The notes: generated from the letters alone by a model not told the origin. Numbered from the stretch's first letter, positions 8,022-17,649 are shown. The stretch: DNA of 45,809 bases from Bacteroidota bacterium (GCA_023480735.1 JAMCXB010000021.1:1-45809); one strand, 5' to 3'. Numbers and translations: made by a program.

Positions 8022-10730
8022 ATGAAATCCAAAGTACTTCTATTGGCGGCTTGCCTTTTTAGTGCGCTGCCTGGCTTAACTGCGCAGACTGTACACGAAG
8101 AGACTGGCGTAGGCATGACGTATTACAATGTCGGCCAATTCACGCACAATGTCTGGAACACAAGGACACACTCAAGAATGAGTACATCCACCGACTACGA
8201 AGGAACTACCTACGCGCTCGGTCGCGCGTTCCCTCTCGTTACTAACCTGACTGATTCCACCGTTGATTCGGCAGCCGCTGTGTACCGCACGTGCTTCATA
8301 GTAACTTGGGGGAATGGTACTGGATCAGGACAAATTCCCACTAATGCCACAAACATCACTGTAAAGGTCGGCTACGGCACAGGCAGTTCGGGATATACCC
8401 TCAAGATTACACAGCCGACCAGTCTTGGAACGTATGACGCCTCAACCTACTGGTCGGCGGCTGGAAACGGAGCAAACCTGAACACAGGGATAGCCTACAA
8501 CGGCAATTCGTTTTCCTCACCGGGCATAGCTAACGCAATCAAGAATGCCCTTTCGTCAGGGATCGTTTACCTCGGTGCCGTCTCCGAAAATGAAACGGCC
8601 AATAACTCCAATTGCACGCTCACATTTTCACTCCTTGTTGACTATGATCGCCCTGCCGCGAAACTCACCGTTACGGCACGAAATGATCTATACGGGGCGG
8701 ACGGCGGCAACATTGGAATGTCAATTTATCCAGACAACCCGACCCAGCAGTCTAGGTCCATTACAAAATCCCAATGTTTATGAAGCGCAGAAACTAAACC
8801 TGGCGGCTTATGATAACCAGAGTGTAAACGGAAAGAATTGGGTATTCAATGATACTGAAGGACCTGCAAACAAGAGCTATTGGAAGGAAGAATACAGCAA
8901 CGGCACCTACAGTTCTTCTTTGTCATATTCCGCCTCCATGACGACGAGCGCTTTGACAACAAATGATAACGGTGCGAAATTCAACGCCTATCTTAAATCG
9001 AACACTTTCACTACAAGTGGCACCATGTCGTCGAGCGAAGAGTGGTGGACATACAACGTTGGACTTACCGGCAACGTTACGATCCCCTCAGGCGTAACGT
9101 TGACGATCGACAATGGCGTAACGGTAAACCTGAACGGCCATGCATTGATTGCCACCGGCGGAACAATAAACAACAACGGGACCATTTCAGGTGCGGGTGC
9201 CACGATTCAAGGCGTCAGCGGATACTTCGGCAGCATCCAATCCGCGATTGACTACGCTTCGTCAGGACAGACCGTCCAGGTTCCTGCCGGTTCATTCAGC
9301 GAAAGCCCGAGCTTCAGCAGCAGATCGAACATCACACTCAACGGTCAGGGTCAGGGGACCACGACGCTCAACGGAACCATCTATATAACCAACTCCAGCG
9401 GGATAGGAGTCTCAATAACAATACGTCGACAGACATCAGCAGCGTTACGGCGACGAGCACGACCCTGGCGACCGTGTATGGCGGCACAGGAAATGAATTC
9501 TATACTGTGTCGGCAAGCAACATCGGGGCGTCGTTCGGAGTAACGTCGTACGACGGTACGGGAGACATAGCAAGCGGGTCCTCCATTTCCAATGGAGACT
9601 GCGGGATTTATCTGACGAACAATGCTTCGTACAATGTGGGTACGAATGACGAGTTTTGCTCCAATGGCTATGACATCGACGCCGTGAACGGCGCTTATGC
9701 TTATGCCATAAATAACACTTACAGCCGCACGAACCCGGTGTCGGTAGGTGGGAATGTCTTCGTGACGGGAAACATCTGGGCGTGCAGCTCATCGAGCATC
9801 AAACAAGCGAACTCCTCCAGAAAAGGCGTTTCTGTTATTGCGCAGGATGCCTCCCCTATGCAGGATCTGGACGCCAGGTACATGGCTTTGATGCGGAGAA
9901 TCAGCGACGACAAGGCGGCAAATAAGTACGCATCTGCAAACTATACTAAGGACTACAATGACCTAATCGCCGGGTATAAAAGCTTCGTAACCGATACCGG
10001 CAGCATCACGATACTGGAAGCAGCCTTGTCCAGGATTTCTCACCTGTACAACGGGATGGGAAATAACGCCGGCTTTGAAGATTACATAAATGCATCTTTG
10101 GCGAGCGCGAGCTTCTCGCCGGTGGCGGGCTCGGCCAACGGTACTACTTCCGTTCAACCTTACCTCAAGAGGTACCTGATATGGAACTATGTCGACGGCA
10201 AACAGTACGATAACGCAATCAAGACAGCGGACGAAGTCCTCTCCTCATCCGTCGCGGGCGATGACCTGAAGGCAGAGATGCTTTACGAGGAAGGACTGAT
10301 CTACAAATACTATCTTGCCGACAGCATGAAGGCGAACGAGATGTTCAAATCATTGAGCAATAGTTATCCTTCGAGTCCGCTCGTCAGGTTCGCCGACGTG
10401 GAGAAGACGGTTAATCCGAGTAATTCCGATGAAAGAAATCAGAGGTCAGAGGTCGAAGGTCAGCAAACGAAAGATGGAGCATTGGAGAATTATCCGAACC
10501 CGTTCAACCCGACGACGACAATAAAGTTTGAAGTTCCGAGTTCAGGGTTCGTTAGTTTGCAAGTCTATGATGTTCTTGGCAGACTCGTCGCTACACTCGT
10601 TGATGGCAATGAGAACGCGGGCCAACACAGCGTGCAGTTCAATGGGCAGAACCTTGCAAGCGGGATTTACCTCTATCGCTTAACCGCACCCGGAATAGAT
10701 CAGGTGAAGAAGATGATCCTGATGAAGTAA
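8022..10730 (+). pseudogene. T9SS beta-helix protein disrupted by two frame changes (cassette A)
   Basis: Translation starts at ATG 8022, with AAGGAGAG upstream and a signal peptide ending near LPGLTAQT. The first frame runs to a TGA at about 8783. Homologous sequence continues in another frame from about 8755 (NPNVYEAQKLNLAAYDNQ) and changes frame again near 9406. The final part runs to TAA 10730. Read together it would be ~900 residues: a unique head, a right-handed beta-helix region (NITLNGQGQGTTTLNG, YGGTGNEF), a helical segment (WNYVDGKQYDNAIKTADEVL) and a T9SS sorting domain (NYPNPFNPTTT). The last three parts closely match the intact gene at 25480-27786. Relative to that gene, 28 bases are missing at ~9405-9407. 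The first shift needs one extra base, so a sequencing error cannot be excluded there. Confidence 0.8.
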
Positions 10731-10762
10731 CGTCTACGTTCAAGACCGAGCAGACCAACCTA

Positions 10763-10785
10763 AGCCCTGCGAAATTCGCAGGGCT
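10763..10785 (+). terminator. Hairpin terminator after cassette A
   Basis: An 11-bp perfect stem (AGCCCTGCGAA with its complement) around a single-base apex, which in practice will open to a small loop. CTTCAATCTT follows. It lies 33 bases after the stop of the T9SS gene and before the convergent rmuC gene. Confidence 0.7.
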
Positions 10786-10938
10786 CTTCAATCTTGGCGC
10801 TATCATCCGGCAGAAGCGAAGACCCACGGACACGAATTGAAATGAAAGAACGGTTCTTGATAGATCCTCGACAGACGCGCTCCACGAGATCGGCGCTGAT
10901 CCGTTTATTCCGTTGTTATCCGTGTTCCGATCTTTTTT

Positions 10939-12258
10939 CTATTCTATCTTCGGCGGCTCGTCATCAATTTTCGCAATTCCCTGGAGCCTCTCCTTGAACC
11001 GGCCGAGAGCTTCGTGTGAATCGCCGTATTTGTTCGAGGCGTTCCGCAAATGGGTCCCCAGCGTCTCGAAATGGTCGTTGAACTTGACGAGCGAGTTCTC
11101 CAGCTGCGCTAGCTGGTCGCGGACACGCTCCGCGTTCTTCTCGATTTGCATCCCCTTGAGTCCTATCGCAATCGCCTGGATGTATGCATAGAAGCTGTTC
11201 GGCGAAGCCGGGACGACATGTTTCTTCATCGCGTGTCTGTAAGCACCGTTCTCGTCGCTGTCCTGCATCAGGAGCTCGTAATACATGCTCTCGGATGGAA
11301 TGAACATTATTGCAAAGTCGAATGTGTCCTCGGCAGGCTTAATGTACTTCTCCGCAATGTCGTCAATCTGAGTCTTGACAACTTTTGAAAACCTTGTCAG
11401 GGCGGTGTTCTTCTCGGCCTCGGTCTCCGCGTTCACATAGCGCTCGAATTCGTCCTTAGGAAACTTCGAGTCGATCGGGATTATTCTCTCCGATGTTCTT
11501 ATGATGGCGTCCACTTTCGAGCCGTCCTTGAAAGTGTACTGAAACTCGTAGAAACCCTGCGGGATAACCTGCTTGATCAGTTCTTCCAGCAGCGTCTCGC
11601 CGAGATTTCCGCGCAGCTTCGGCGAGCTCAAGATATTCTGAAGCTCGTTTATCTGCTTTCCGATCTGCAGCATGTTGTTGCTCGATTCCTTCAATTCGCC
11701 GAAATCCTGTTTCAGTGAGGAGAAGAGTTTGTTTGCTTCCGACAACTGGCCACCCAGCTGTCCTTCGAAACTCGACAGGCGCTTCTCGACCGAGCCCCGA
11801 AGGTCCTCTACCTGCCCTCCGACGATCCGTGAGAGGTCGGAAATCTGCTGGGCCAGCTGGCCTATCTGCTTGTCCGTCGCAGCCATCGACTGGCCGAGCC
11901 TCTGATCCACGGAAGTCGTAAGCTGCTCCACCTGTTTTCCAACTATCGTCGTCAGCTGGGACATCTGGCTGGCAAGCTGGTTCACCTGTGAGTTCGTACC
12001 CGCACGATTTTCTTCCATGCTCTTTGAGAGAGAATTGCTGACAAGCTGAAGGGTGCTCGCAAGCGACTCGCTGTTGGAGCGCGTCGTCTCGGCAACCGAC
12101 TTCACGGCAGATTCGACGTCAGACTTGAACATCGTGAAGAGCTGCATAGTCTGGTCAGAAGACGACTGCTGTCTGACCGATGAGTTTTTGAATTGAATAA
12201 CGATATAAACCAGGACAACAACTATCACAGCCATTGCCGCAAGAATTATTGATTCCAT
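10939..12258 (-). CDS. rmuC: DNA recombination protein RmuC
   Basis: 439 residues. An N-terminal membrane anchor (residues ~3-24) is followed by a long coiled coil to about residue 190, rich in Q-L and S-x-L heptads. The C-terminal RmuC nuclease-like domain follows, with KLRGNLGETLLEELIKQV, VDAIIRTSERIIPIDSKFP, AEKYIKPAEDTFDFAIMFIP and SPNSFYAYIQAIAIGLKG. RmuC proteins limit DNA rearrangements at repeats; the biochemical role is not settled. The ATG at 12258 follows AGGGAG. Length and order are normal for the family. It reads alone, facing the end of cassette A. Confidence 0.93.
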   Translation of the reverse strand: MESIILAAMAVIVVVLVYIVIQFKNSSVRQQSSSDQTMQLFTMFKSDVESAVKSVAETTRSNSESLASTLQLVSNSLSKSMEENRAGTNSQVNQLASQMSQLTTIVGKQVEQLTTSVDQRLGQSMAATDKQIGQLAQQISDLSRIVGGQVEDLRGSVEKRLSSFEGQLGGQLSEANKLFSSLKQDFGELKESSNNMLQIGKQINELQNILSSPKLRGNLGETLLEELIKQVIPQGFYEFQYTFKDGSKVDAIIRTSERIIPIDSKFPKDEFERYVNAETEAEKNTALTRFSKVVKTQIDDIAEKYIKPAEDTFDFAIMFIPSESMYYELLMQDSDENGAYRHAMKKHVVPASPNSFYAYIQAIAIGLKGMQIEKNAERVRDQLAQLENSLVKFNDHFETLGTHLRNASNKYGDSHEALGRFKERLQGIAKIDDEPPKIE

Positions 12259-12375
12259 TTTATCTCCCTAACTCGGACAAGTCTAAACCAAATTGCAATG
12301 AGTTCCACCAAAGGATCAAGATTATGTGCAAAGTGTCATGGGGTTGGCCAAAAAGATCTATGCAGCCATCGAAAA

Positions 12376-12474
12376 TGTCATTCCCGCATGCTTCCCCAAA
12401 GGGATCCTTCGGACAAGCGGGAATCCAGCCTTTACCAGATCATGGATTCCCGATAAGAGCATTCGGGAATGACA
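12376..12474. repeat. 99-bp palindromic intergenic repeat (TGTCATTCCCG ends)
   Basis: The ends TGTCATTCCCG (12376-12386) and CGGGAATGACA (12464-12474) are exact inverted copies, and the match extends to 17 of 18 positions. Inside are CGGGAATCCA (12418-12427) and its complement TGGATTCCCG (12433-12442). The element can fold as one long or two short hairpins. From general knowledge, this type of repeat is dispersed in many bacterial genomes; only one copy is in this window. It lies between rmuC and the DUF58 gene. The rest of that gap (12259-12606) shows nothing else. Confidence 0.75.
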
Positions 12475-12606
12475 CGACACCACCTTTGGGAGAGCCCCGT
12501 GACTTTGTGCTTTTTTCACAGCCTCGATCCCTTACGGAAGGACCTCCTCGCGGCAATTTGAATTTTCAGACTCTGTGCCGTTGCCACTTTGTCCCTTTCT
12601 GCCTCT

Positions 12607-13506
12607 TCAAAACATCTTCTTCCTTCTCATGAGATATGCCGTCAGTCCCTTGTCGAATGGAGTAGAAGTACTGAGAAGTGTATAGTCGATGTCGTTTTCG
12701 AAACACCGGCTCTTCAGATCGTGGATGAAGTCCTCTACCCTTTTCCTGTAGGCGGATTTCAAAGCGGAAGCCTGAGTCGAGATTCTCTCCCCCGTTTCGA
12801 GATCGGCAAAGACTGAATCGCCGGGAAAATCAAGGTCAATCTCGGAGTCGTCCAGAACATGAAAGGCAATCACTTCATTTTTCCTGTGCCTGAAATGCTT
12901 CAGCGCCGTGATGACGCTCTTCGTGTCGTCGAGGAAATCGCTGATCACGATAATCAGCCCGCGTCTCTTTATGCGCTCTGCAAGAGTTGAGAGTGCGGAG
13001 GCGGTAGATGTCTTCGAATTAGGCTGAAGGTTCGACAGCTCAGTTAGAAGGAGCTTCATATAAGAGTACGTCAGGTGAGGCTCGAAGAACCTCCTGACCG
13101 ACTCATCGTATATGGCAAGGCCGGTCGCGTCCTGCTGCTTCATCATCAGGTAAGTCAGGCCTGCGGCAAGGTACGAGGCGTATTCCAGCTTCGACACGGT
13201 TCCGCGCCTCTTGAATCCCATAGACTTGCTCGCGTCGATCAGGATGTACGCCTTGAGGTTAGTCTCTTCTTCATATTGTTTGATGTATAACCTGTCGCTT
13301 CTGCCGTAAACCTTCCAATCGATGTTGCCGATGTCATCGCCGGGAAAGTACTGCCTGTGTTCAGCAAATTCGACGCTGAAGCCGTGATACGGACTCCTAT
13401 GCATTCCCACCATGAAGCCTTCCACGATCAGCCTGGCGCGGAGCTCCATATTTGAAAGTTCAGAAATGAACTTCGGTGTCAATAACCTTAGTGCGTTTTC
13501 ACTCAT
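12607..13506 (-). CDS. DUF58 domain protein (vWA-like fold)
   Basis: 299 residues. Conserved DUF58 blocks are GFSVEFAEHRQYFPGDDIGN, IDWKVYGRSDRLYIKQYEEE, ILIDASKSMGF (a MIDAS-like D-x-S-x-S in the vWA fold) and GLIIVISDFLDD. Such proteins usually sit beside a MoxR AAA+ ATPase and BatA-type vWA proteins and are thought to act as chaperone-like partners at the envelope. None of these neighbours is here: upstream lies the divergent iron block and downstream the palindromic repeat and rmuC. The copy is therefore an orphan. No strong ribosome site was seen before ATG 13506. Confidence 0.88.
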   Translation of the reverse strand: MSENALRLLTPKFISELSNMELRARLIVEGFMVGMHRSPYHGFSVEFAEHRQYFPGDDIGNIDWKVYGRSDRLYIKQYEEETNLKAYILIDASKSMGFKRRGTVSKLEYASYLAAGLTYLMMKQQDATGLAIYDESVRRFFEPHLTYSYMKLLLTELSNLQPNSKTSTASALSTLAERIKRRGLIIVISDFLDDTKSVITALKHFRHRKNEVIAFHVLDDSEIDLDFPGDSVFADLETGERISTQASALKSAYRKRVEDFIHDLKSRCFENDIDYTLLSTSTPFDKGLTAYLMRRKKMF

Positions 13507-13691
13507 AGCTAACAGAATTTACTGAACTCAGCCGCCAAAACCATCAGCGAATTTTCTCGATTCGTAATGTCTCACTGAAAGGGTTATTTCTCTCTCAAAG
13601 GCGCCAAGAACGGAAAGAAATGTTGACGAGCGGTTCGCTTTGCGAGCGCGCGACGAGAAACCATAAGTGTGGGGTTACCTCGATTCAGTAC

Positions 13692-13734
13692 TTGACATTC
13701 CGTCCGGTTTACCGTAAGTTAGACGTGGTCTTAA
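13692..13734 (+). promoter_or_regulatory. Candidate promoter and TTAGAC inverted repeat before the iron block
   Basis: TTGACA (13692-13697), a 17-base spacer and TAAGTT (13715-13720) form a weak sigma-70-like promoter. Directly after it, TTAGAC (13719-13724), a 3-base centre and GTCTTAA (13728-13734) form an imperfect inverted repeat. The same TTAGAC half occurs in the palindrome before fur. It may be a Fur operator (inference). Bacteroidota promoters often deviate from the -35/-10 pattern used here. Confidence 0.35.
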
Positions 13735-13791
13735 TAACAATAACGAGAGTGTCAAGAGTATTCACATGAATCAAGTCTTCACGGAGTCAAA

Positions 13792-14523
13792 ATGAAAAAC
13801 CGGTCGCTGCTTGTCGCTCTCTACACTACTTCCATCATCTCAACTGCCTCGGCCCAGGACAAATACTATGTCTGGACGTACCCGTACGAGACCACCGAGG
13901 CAAACGAATTCGAACTCGAAAGCAACTCGTACTTCTTCACACCTTCCTTTTCAAACAACGACCACACACTGATCCAGCAATTTGAACTCGAGTACGGTAT
14001 AACCGACAGACTTCAGCTGGGACTGTATCAGGTTTTCAGCCGCGACTATCCTTCAGGAAGTGTGTCGGCAGAGTCATTCATGGTGGAGGCTCTCTATAAG
14101 CTTTCGGGAAAGGACCAGTGGATTGTTGATCCGCTGATTTATCTGGAATACGAGCGGGACTGGAACTTCAGGGATCCCAACCACGGAGAGGCAAAGCTGA
14201 TTCTCTCAAAGGATTTCGGACGTCTGAACGGGACCGTCAACGGAATTGCAGAATTCGAATTCGGAGGAAAAAGCAACTTCAGCCCCGAATTCAGCGCCGG
14301 TATCAGTTATCAGATAGTGAAAGGCTTCAGGGCCGGAATGGAGACTTTCGTGACGCTAAACGATGAAGACGAGACCGCCGACGAAGGCTTCGGCGGAACT
14401 GGAATCGGTCCGACAATATCAGTAGCGACGCCGTGGTTCCACATCACTTCGGGAGTCACGTTTGGAGTCGTGAAGAATTCGAATGCCGTCAACTTCTGTA
14501 CAAACATCGGCTTGGAACTATGA
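13792..14523 (+). CDS. Predicted outer-membrane beta-barrel protein of the iron block
   Basis: 243 residues. A signal peptide (MKNRSLLVALY...STASA|QD) is followed by alternating amphipathic strands ending in aromatics, such as FELEYGITDRLQLGLYQVFS, FEFGGKSNFSPEFSAGISYQ and HITSGVTFGVVKN. The last residues (NIGLEL) resemble a closing beta-strand. This suggests a small outer-membrane barrel. I do not recognise a named family. It lies directly upstream of fur and feoAB, and its stop overlaps a possible in-frame start of fur. An iron-linked role is inferred from context only. Confidence 0.65.
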   Translation: MKNRSLLVALYTTSIISTASAQDKYYVWTYPYETTEANEFELESNSYFFTPSFSNNDHTLIQQFELEYGITDRLQLGLYQVFSRDYPSGSVSAESFMVEALYKLSGKDQWIVDPLIYLEYERDWNFRDPNHGEAKLILSKDFGRLNGTVNGIAEFEFGGKSNFSPEFSAGISYQIVKGFRAGMETFVTLNDEDETADEGFGGTGIGPTISVATPWFHITSGVTFGVVKNSNAVNFCTNIGLEL

Positions 14524-14632
14524 ACGCCAACTCACACAATCATGGGACCGGAAGCCCGCCTGAGGGCAAAATAACAAGTGGTAACGACGAAATGACTAAC
14601 GACTTGAATACCAGCCATCCTAAGCGTAACTT

Positions 14633-14651
14633 ATTTAGACTTAGTTTAAAT
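14633..14651 (+). promoter_or_regulatory. 19-bp palindrome before fur (candidate Fur box)
   Basis: ATTTAGACT (14633-14641), a single central T, then AGTTTAAAT (14643-14651) match as inverted repeats at 8 of 9 positions. The 9-1-9 layout equals the size of a classical Fur box. It ends 12 bases before the preferred fur start, consistent with autoregulation. It also argues against the longer fur reading frame that would translate through it. Confidence 0.5.
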
Positions 14652-14663
14652 TACACGGGAACG

Positions 14664-15098
14664 ATGGAAACGGCAAGGCAAAAGTTCGAGGATTACCTGC
14701 GCGAGGAAAATTACCGCGTTACTCCTGAACGATTCGAAGTCCTGGATGCAGTCATGGCGACAAGCGGACATTTCGATGCGGATGAACTCTTCCTCACGTT
14801 GAAGAAGAACGGGAGCAAGGTTTCGAGGGCAACCGTGTATAACACGCTCGACATTCTTGAAGAATGCGAGCTTGTATTCAAGACGCGGCTGAAGGATCAC
14901 GGATCGAGGTACGAGAAGGCATTCGGCAGGTCTCATCACGACCATCTTGTCTGCGTAAAGTGCGGGAAGATAGTCGAGTTTGTCGATGACGGGATTGAAC
15001 AGGCACAGCAGGCCATAGCAAAGGAATTCAAGTTTACGCTTATCAGCCACTCTCACCAAATTTTCGGGCTGTGCCCGGACTGCAAAAACGGACAATAA
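14664..15098 (+). CDS. fur: Fur family metal-dependent transcription regulator
   Basis: 144 residues from ATG 14664. The N-terminal winged helix includes YRVTPERFEVLDAV and VSRATVYNTLDILEE. The dimerisation domain has the metal cluster HHDH (His91, His92, His94), Cys97-x2-Cys100 and Cys137-x2-Cys140, a structural zinc site as in Fur and PerR. Given feoAB just downstream, Fe(II)-responsive Fur is the best call; PerR or Zur cannot be excluded by sequence alone. The frame remains open back to an ATG at 14520 that overlaps the preceding stop, adding 48 polar residues. I reject it because the family normally begins at this helix and a palindromic operator lies in the gap. Confidence 0.9.
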   Translation: METARQKFEDYLREENYRVTPERFEVLDAVMATSGHFDADELFLTLKKNGSKVSRATVYNTLDILEECELVFKTRLKDHGSRYEKAFGRSHHDHLVCVKCGKIVEFVDDGIEQAQQAIAKEFKFTLISHSHQIFGLCPDCKNGQ

Positions 15099-15119
15099 CC
15101 AAAGAACCGCAATTTCCAA

Positions 15120-15407
15120 ATGAATACTTTCCAGGGAGCACCAAAAGAGAAGAAACTAACGGATACGGCCATTGCCGATTCGACCGCGCAGAAGAAGACG
15201 CTGAAGGACCTGTCCATCGGCGAGGCGGCGCACATTGTTGATTTCTTCAAAGAGAACGATGCAGTGAAGAAGATCGAGGCCATGGGGCTAAGACGAGGGA
15301 AGAGGATTACGATTATTCAGAAACTCGGACGCGGCATAGTGGTCAAGATCAGCAATTCCAGAATTGTGATTACGTCGGATGTAGCGAAGAACATAGAGGT
15401 AGAATGA
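15120..15407 (+). CDS. feoA: FeoA domain protein, ferrous iron transport
   Basis: 95 residues. The SH3-like FeoA domain spans about residues 26-94: TLKDLSIGEAAHIVDF, IEAMGLRRGKRITIIQ, GIVVKISNSRIVITSDVAKNI. The first 25 residues are a polar tail. FeoA is a cytoplasmic accessory of the FeoB transporter. It follows fur by 21 bases and its stop overlaps the feoB start (ATGA), so the two are translationally coupled. Confidence 0.93.
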   Translation: MNTFQGAPKEKKLTDTAIADSTAQKKTLKDLSIGEAAHIVDFFKENDAVKKIEAMGLRRGKRITIIQKLGRGIVVKISNSRIVITSDVAKNIEVE

Positions 15408-17503
15408 CTAAGAGTATCAAGGTAGCTCTCGCAGGTAACCCCAACGTCGGCAAGACGACACTGCTGAATCACGCTGCGAAGACAAACCTGAAGGTAGGGA
15501 ACTGGGCCGGAGTGACTGTCGAAAAGAAGGAAGGATTTGTCAGTTACCGGGGCTACGATATCCATTTTATAGACCTTCCGGGAATATATACTCTTGAACC
15601 TATATCGGAGGATGAGTGGATCGCGTACAACTTCATCGCCGATGAAAAGCCCGATGTTGTCGTCAACGTCATCGAAACCACCAACGCTGAGCGCGACCTC
15701 CTTTTGACCACGGAGCTCCTTGAGTTCGAGAGACCGATGATAATCGCCCTCAACATGTCCGACGAGGCCAAAAAGCTCGGCATCGAGGTCGATGCTGAAC
15801 ATGTCGGCGAGCTGCTCGATGTGCCTGTCATAAGAACAAACGGCAGGAACGGGGACGGAGTGGAGGAGATGCTCGACAAGATCGTAGAGAGCGCCGAGAG
15901 GCCCAGATATCCGAGAGCGCCAAAGTACGAAGAACAGCTTGAAACGCTGCTTGACAGAATTCAGACGGAAGGCCGCGATGGCCGGAACGATTCCGGCGCT
16001 CATCACGATAAGCTTACTAAACGTGCCCTCATCAAGATGCTCGTGGACAGCGATGGACGGTACGAAGAGAAGGTTCGGCTGGAGAAGCTGTACAAGAAAG
16101 GCATTGACGGCATTATCAAAGACGAGCGGTACGCCTTCGCCCGCGGCCTCTTTGACGAAACCTTTAGGAAGAGAAAGTCTCGCAACCGCGACATCACCGA
16201 CAAGATCGACAAAATCGCCCTTCATCCCATACTCGGATTTTTCGTTTTCCTTCTCGTTATCTTTCTCCTTTTCAAAATCTCTTTCGACTTCTCGACCCCC
16301 TTTATGAACTGGACCGAGGGGTTCATCGACAATCTTCTGGCACCGCTCGCCCTGTCGCTTCTTTCTCACGTGGGAGCAGGTAAGTGGCTTCCGCAGTTCT
16401 TCTCGCAGGCAATTGTGGGCGGCGTAGGTTTTGTCATCACATTTGTTCCCCTGATCGGGATGATATATTTTCTCCTGGCCCTCCTGGAGATGTCCGGTTA
16501 CATGCCGAGGATAGCCTTTGTCATGGACCGATTCACGCACAAGCTCGGCCTTCACGGCAAGGGTATGATACCGTTGCTTCTAGGATTCGGCTGCAACGTG
16601 CCTGCAGTAATGGCGACACGAACTCTCGAGAACCGGAGGGACAAGTTTCTCGTGATGGCCATGATACCGTTCATGAGCTGCCCGGCCAGGCTTGTGGTCT
16701 TTTCATTCTTTGCGGTCCTCTTTTTCCCGCACCCGGCAGTGGTGATATTTGGACTCTACCTCCTCGGAATTGTAATCGGGCTGCTGACAGCATTCGTGCT
16801 GAGGAAGACCGCTTACCGAGGCAAGTTGTCACATTTCGTAATGGAGCTTCCGCCTTACCGCGTCCCGAGGATCAGGACCGTATTCCAGATCACATGGGTA
16901 CAGGTGAAGAGTTTCCTCTACAGAGCGGGCACCCTGATTTTTGCCGCATCCGTCGTTATCTGGGTACTTCTGAACACTCCCCCGAATCTCAAGAACCAAT
17001 CGGACAGTGCCGCGGCTTATGTAGGCAAGGCTATAACTCCTGTCCTCGCACCCATCGGCATCAAGGACTGGAGGATCTCCACATCCCTGATCCCGGCCTT
17101 CCTGGCAAGAGAGATAGTCCTCAGTTCAATGGGGACAATCTATTCGGTCGACATTCAGCAGAAGACAACGGAATTTCACTTCGTCCCGGCTCTGGAAACA
17201 CAGTTAAACGGGTTGGGGGAAGCCACTAAGGAAAGCCTCATGTCTCTCCTTACACCTAAGATACAGACACTGCAAACAGAAGGAGGCGATCAGAACCTGC
17301 AGAACGTGATCAGGTCGAGCTTCACGCCTGCATCGGCTTTGTCATTCATGATATTTCTGCTGCTGTACACTTCGTGTCTTGCAACGGTCGCGGTTATGGC
17401 TCGAGAGGGCGGTAAGAAGTTTGCGCTCCTCTTCCTCGCATACAGTTTCGTAATGGCATGGGGTGTTGCTTTTGTTGTGTACCAGGTTGGGAGTCTGATA
17501 TGA
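15404..17503 (+). CDS. feoB: Ferrous iron transporter FeoB
   Basis: 699 residues. The N-terminal G domain has G1 GNPNVGKTT (residues 11-19), G3 DLPG and G4 NMSD. A helical GDI-like domain follows to about residue 270. The membrane part contains Gate motifs (GFGCNVPAVMATRTLENRRD and MIPFMSCPARLVV) and about eight or more membrane segments. It imports Fe(II) across the inner membrane. The family usually has 650-800 residues, so it is complete. It overlaps feoA and the small downstream gene by ATGA junctions, giving a tight feoA-feoB-small-peptide operon. Confidence 0.97.
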   Translation: MTKSIKVALAGNPNVGKTTLLNHAAKTNLKVGNWAGVTVEKKEGFVSYRGYDIHFIDLPGIYTLEPISEDEWIAYNFIADEKPDVVVNVIETTNAERDLLLTTELLEFERPMIIALNMSDEAKKLGIEVDAEHVGELLDVPVIRTNGRNGDGVEEMLDKIVESAERPRYPRAPKYEEQLETLLDRIQTEGRDGRNDSGAHHDKLTKRALIKMLVDSDGRYEEKVRLEKLYKKGIDGIIKDERYAFARGLFDETFRKRKSRNRDITDKIDKIALHPILGFFVFLLVIFLLFKISFDFSTPFMNWTEGFIDNLLAPLALSLLSHVGAGKWLPQFFSQAIVGGVGFVITFVPLIGMIYFLLALLEMSGYMPRIAFVMDRFTHKLGLHGKGMIPLLLGFGCNVPAVMATRTLENRRDKFLVMAMIPFMSCPARLVVFSFFAVLFFPHPAVVIFGLYLLGIVIGLLTAFVLRKTAYRGKLSHFVMELPPYRVPRIRTVFQITWVQVKSFLYRAGTLIFAASVVIWVLLNTPPNLKNQSDSAAAYVGKAITPVLAPIGIKDWRISTSLIPAFLAREIVLSSMGTIYSVDIQQKTTEFHFVPALETQLNGLGEATKESLMSLLTPKIQTLQTEGGDQNLQNVIRSSFTPASALSFMIFLLLYTSCLATVAVMAREGGKKFALLFLAYSFVMAWGVAFVVYQVGSLI

Positions 17504-17601
17504 CCGGCGAGATAATCTTCATGGCGATTCTCGCTATCGCCGCCGGAGTAGTAATCTGGAGATCGGTAAAGAGGAAGAGCAAGAAGAGCTGCTGCGAGTA
17601 A
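17500..17601 (+). CDS. FeoB-associated Cys-rich membrane peptide
   Basis: 33 residues, starting at the ATG that overlaps the feoB stop. One membrane helix (about residues 5-20, IIFMAILAIAAGVVIW) is followed by a basic tail and a Cys pair (KSKKSCCE). This matches the small FeoB-associated Cys-rich proteins often found after feoB. The role is unclear; help in Fe(II) transfer or FeoB stability has been suggested for the family. It ends 48 bases before the convergent addA-like gene. Confidence 0.75.
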   Translation: MTGEIIFMAILAIAAGVVIWRSVKRKSKKSCCE

Positions 17602-17649
17602 GACGGGAAGCCACAGGCCGGATGCAAGAACTAGAAATACGGTCGGCTC

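Noticed and set aside
14520-14663. N-terminal 48-residue extension of Fur starting at the ATGA overlap
   Set aside because: Polar and unlike the Fur family start, and it would translate through the 19-bp palindrome; ATG 14664 fits the family better.
15317-16555. Long minus-strand frame of 412 codons
   Set aside because: Antisense shadow of feoB with no recognisable domain.
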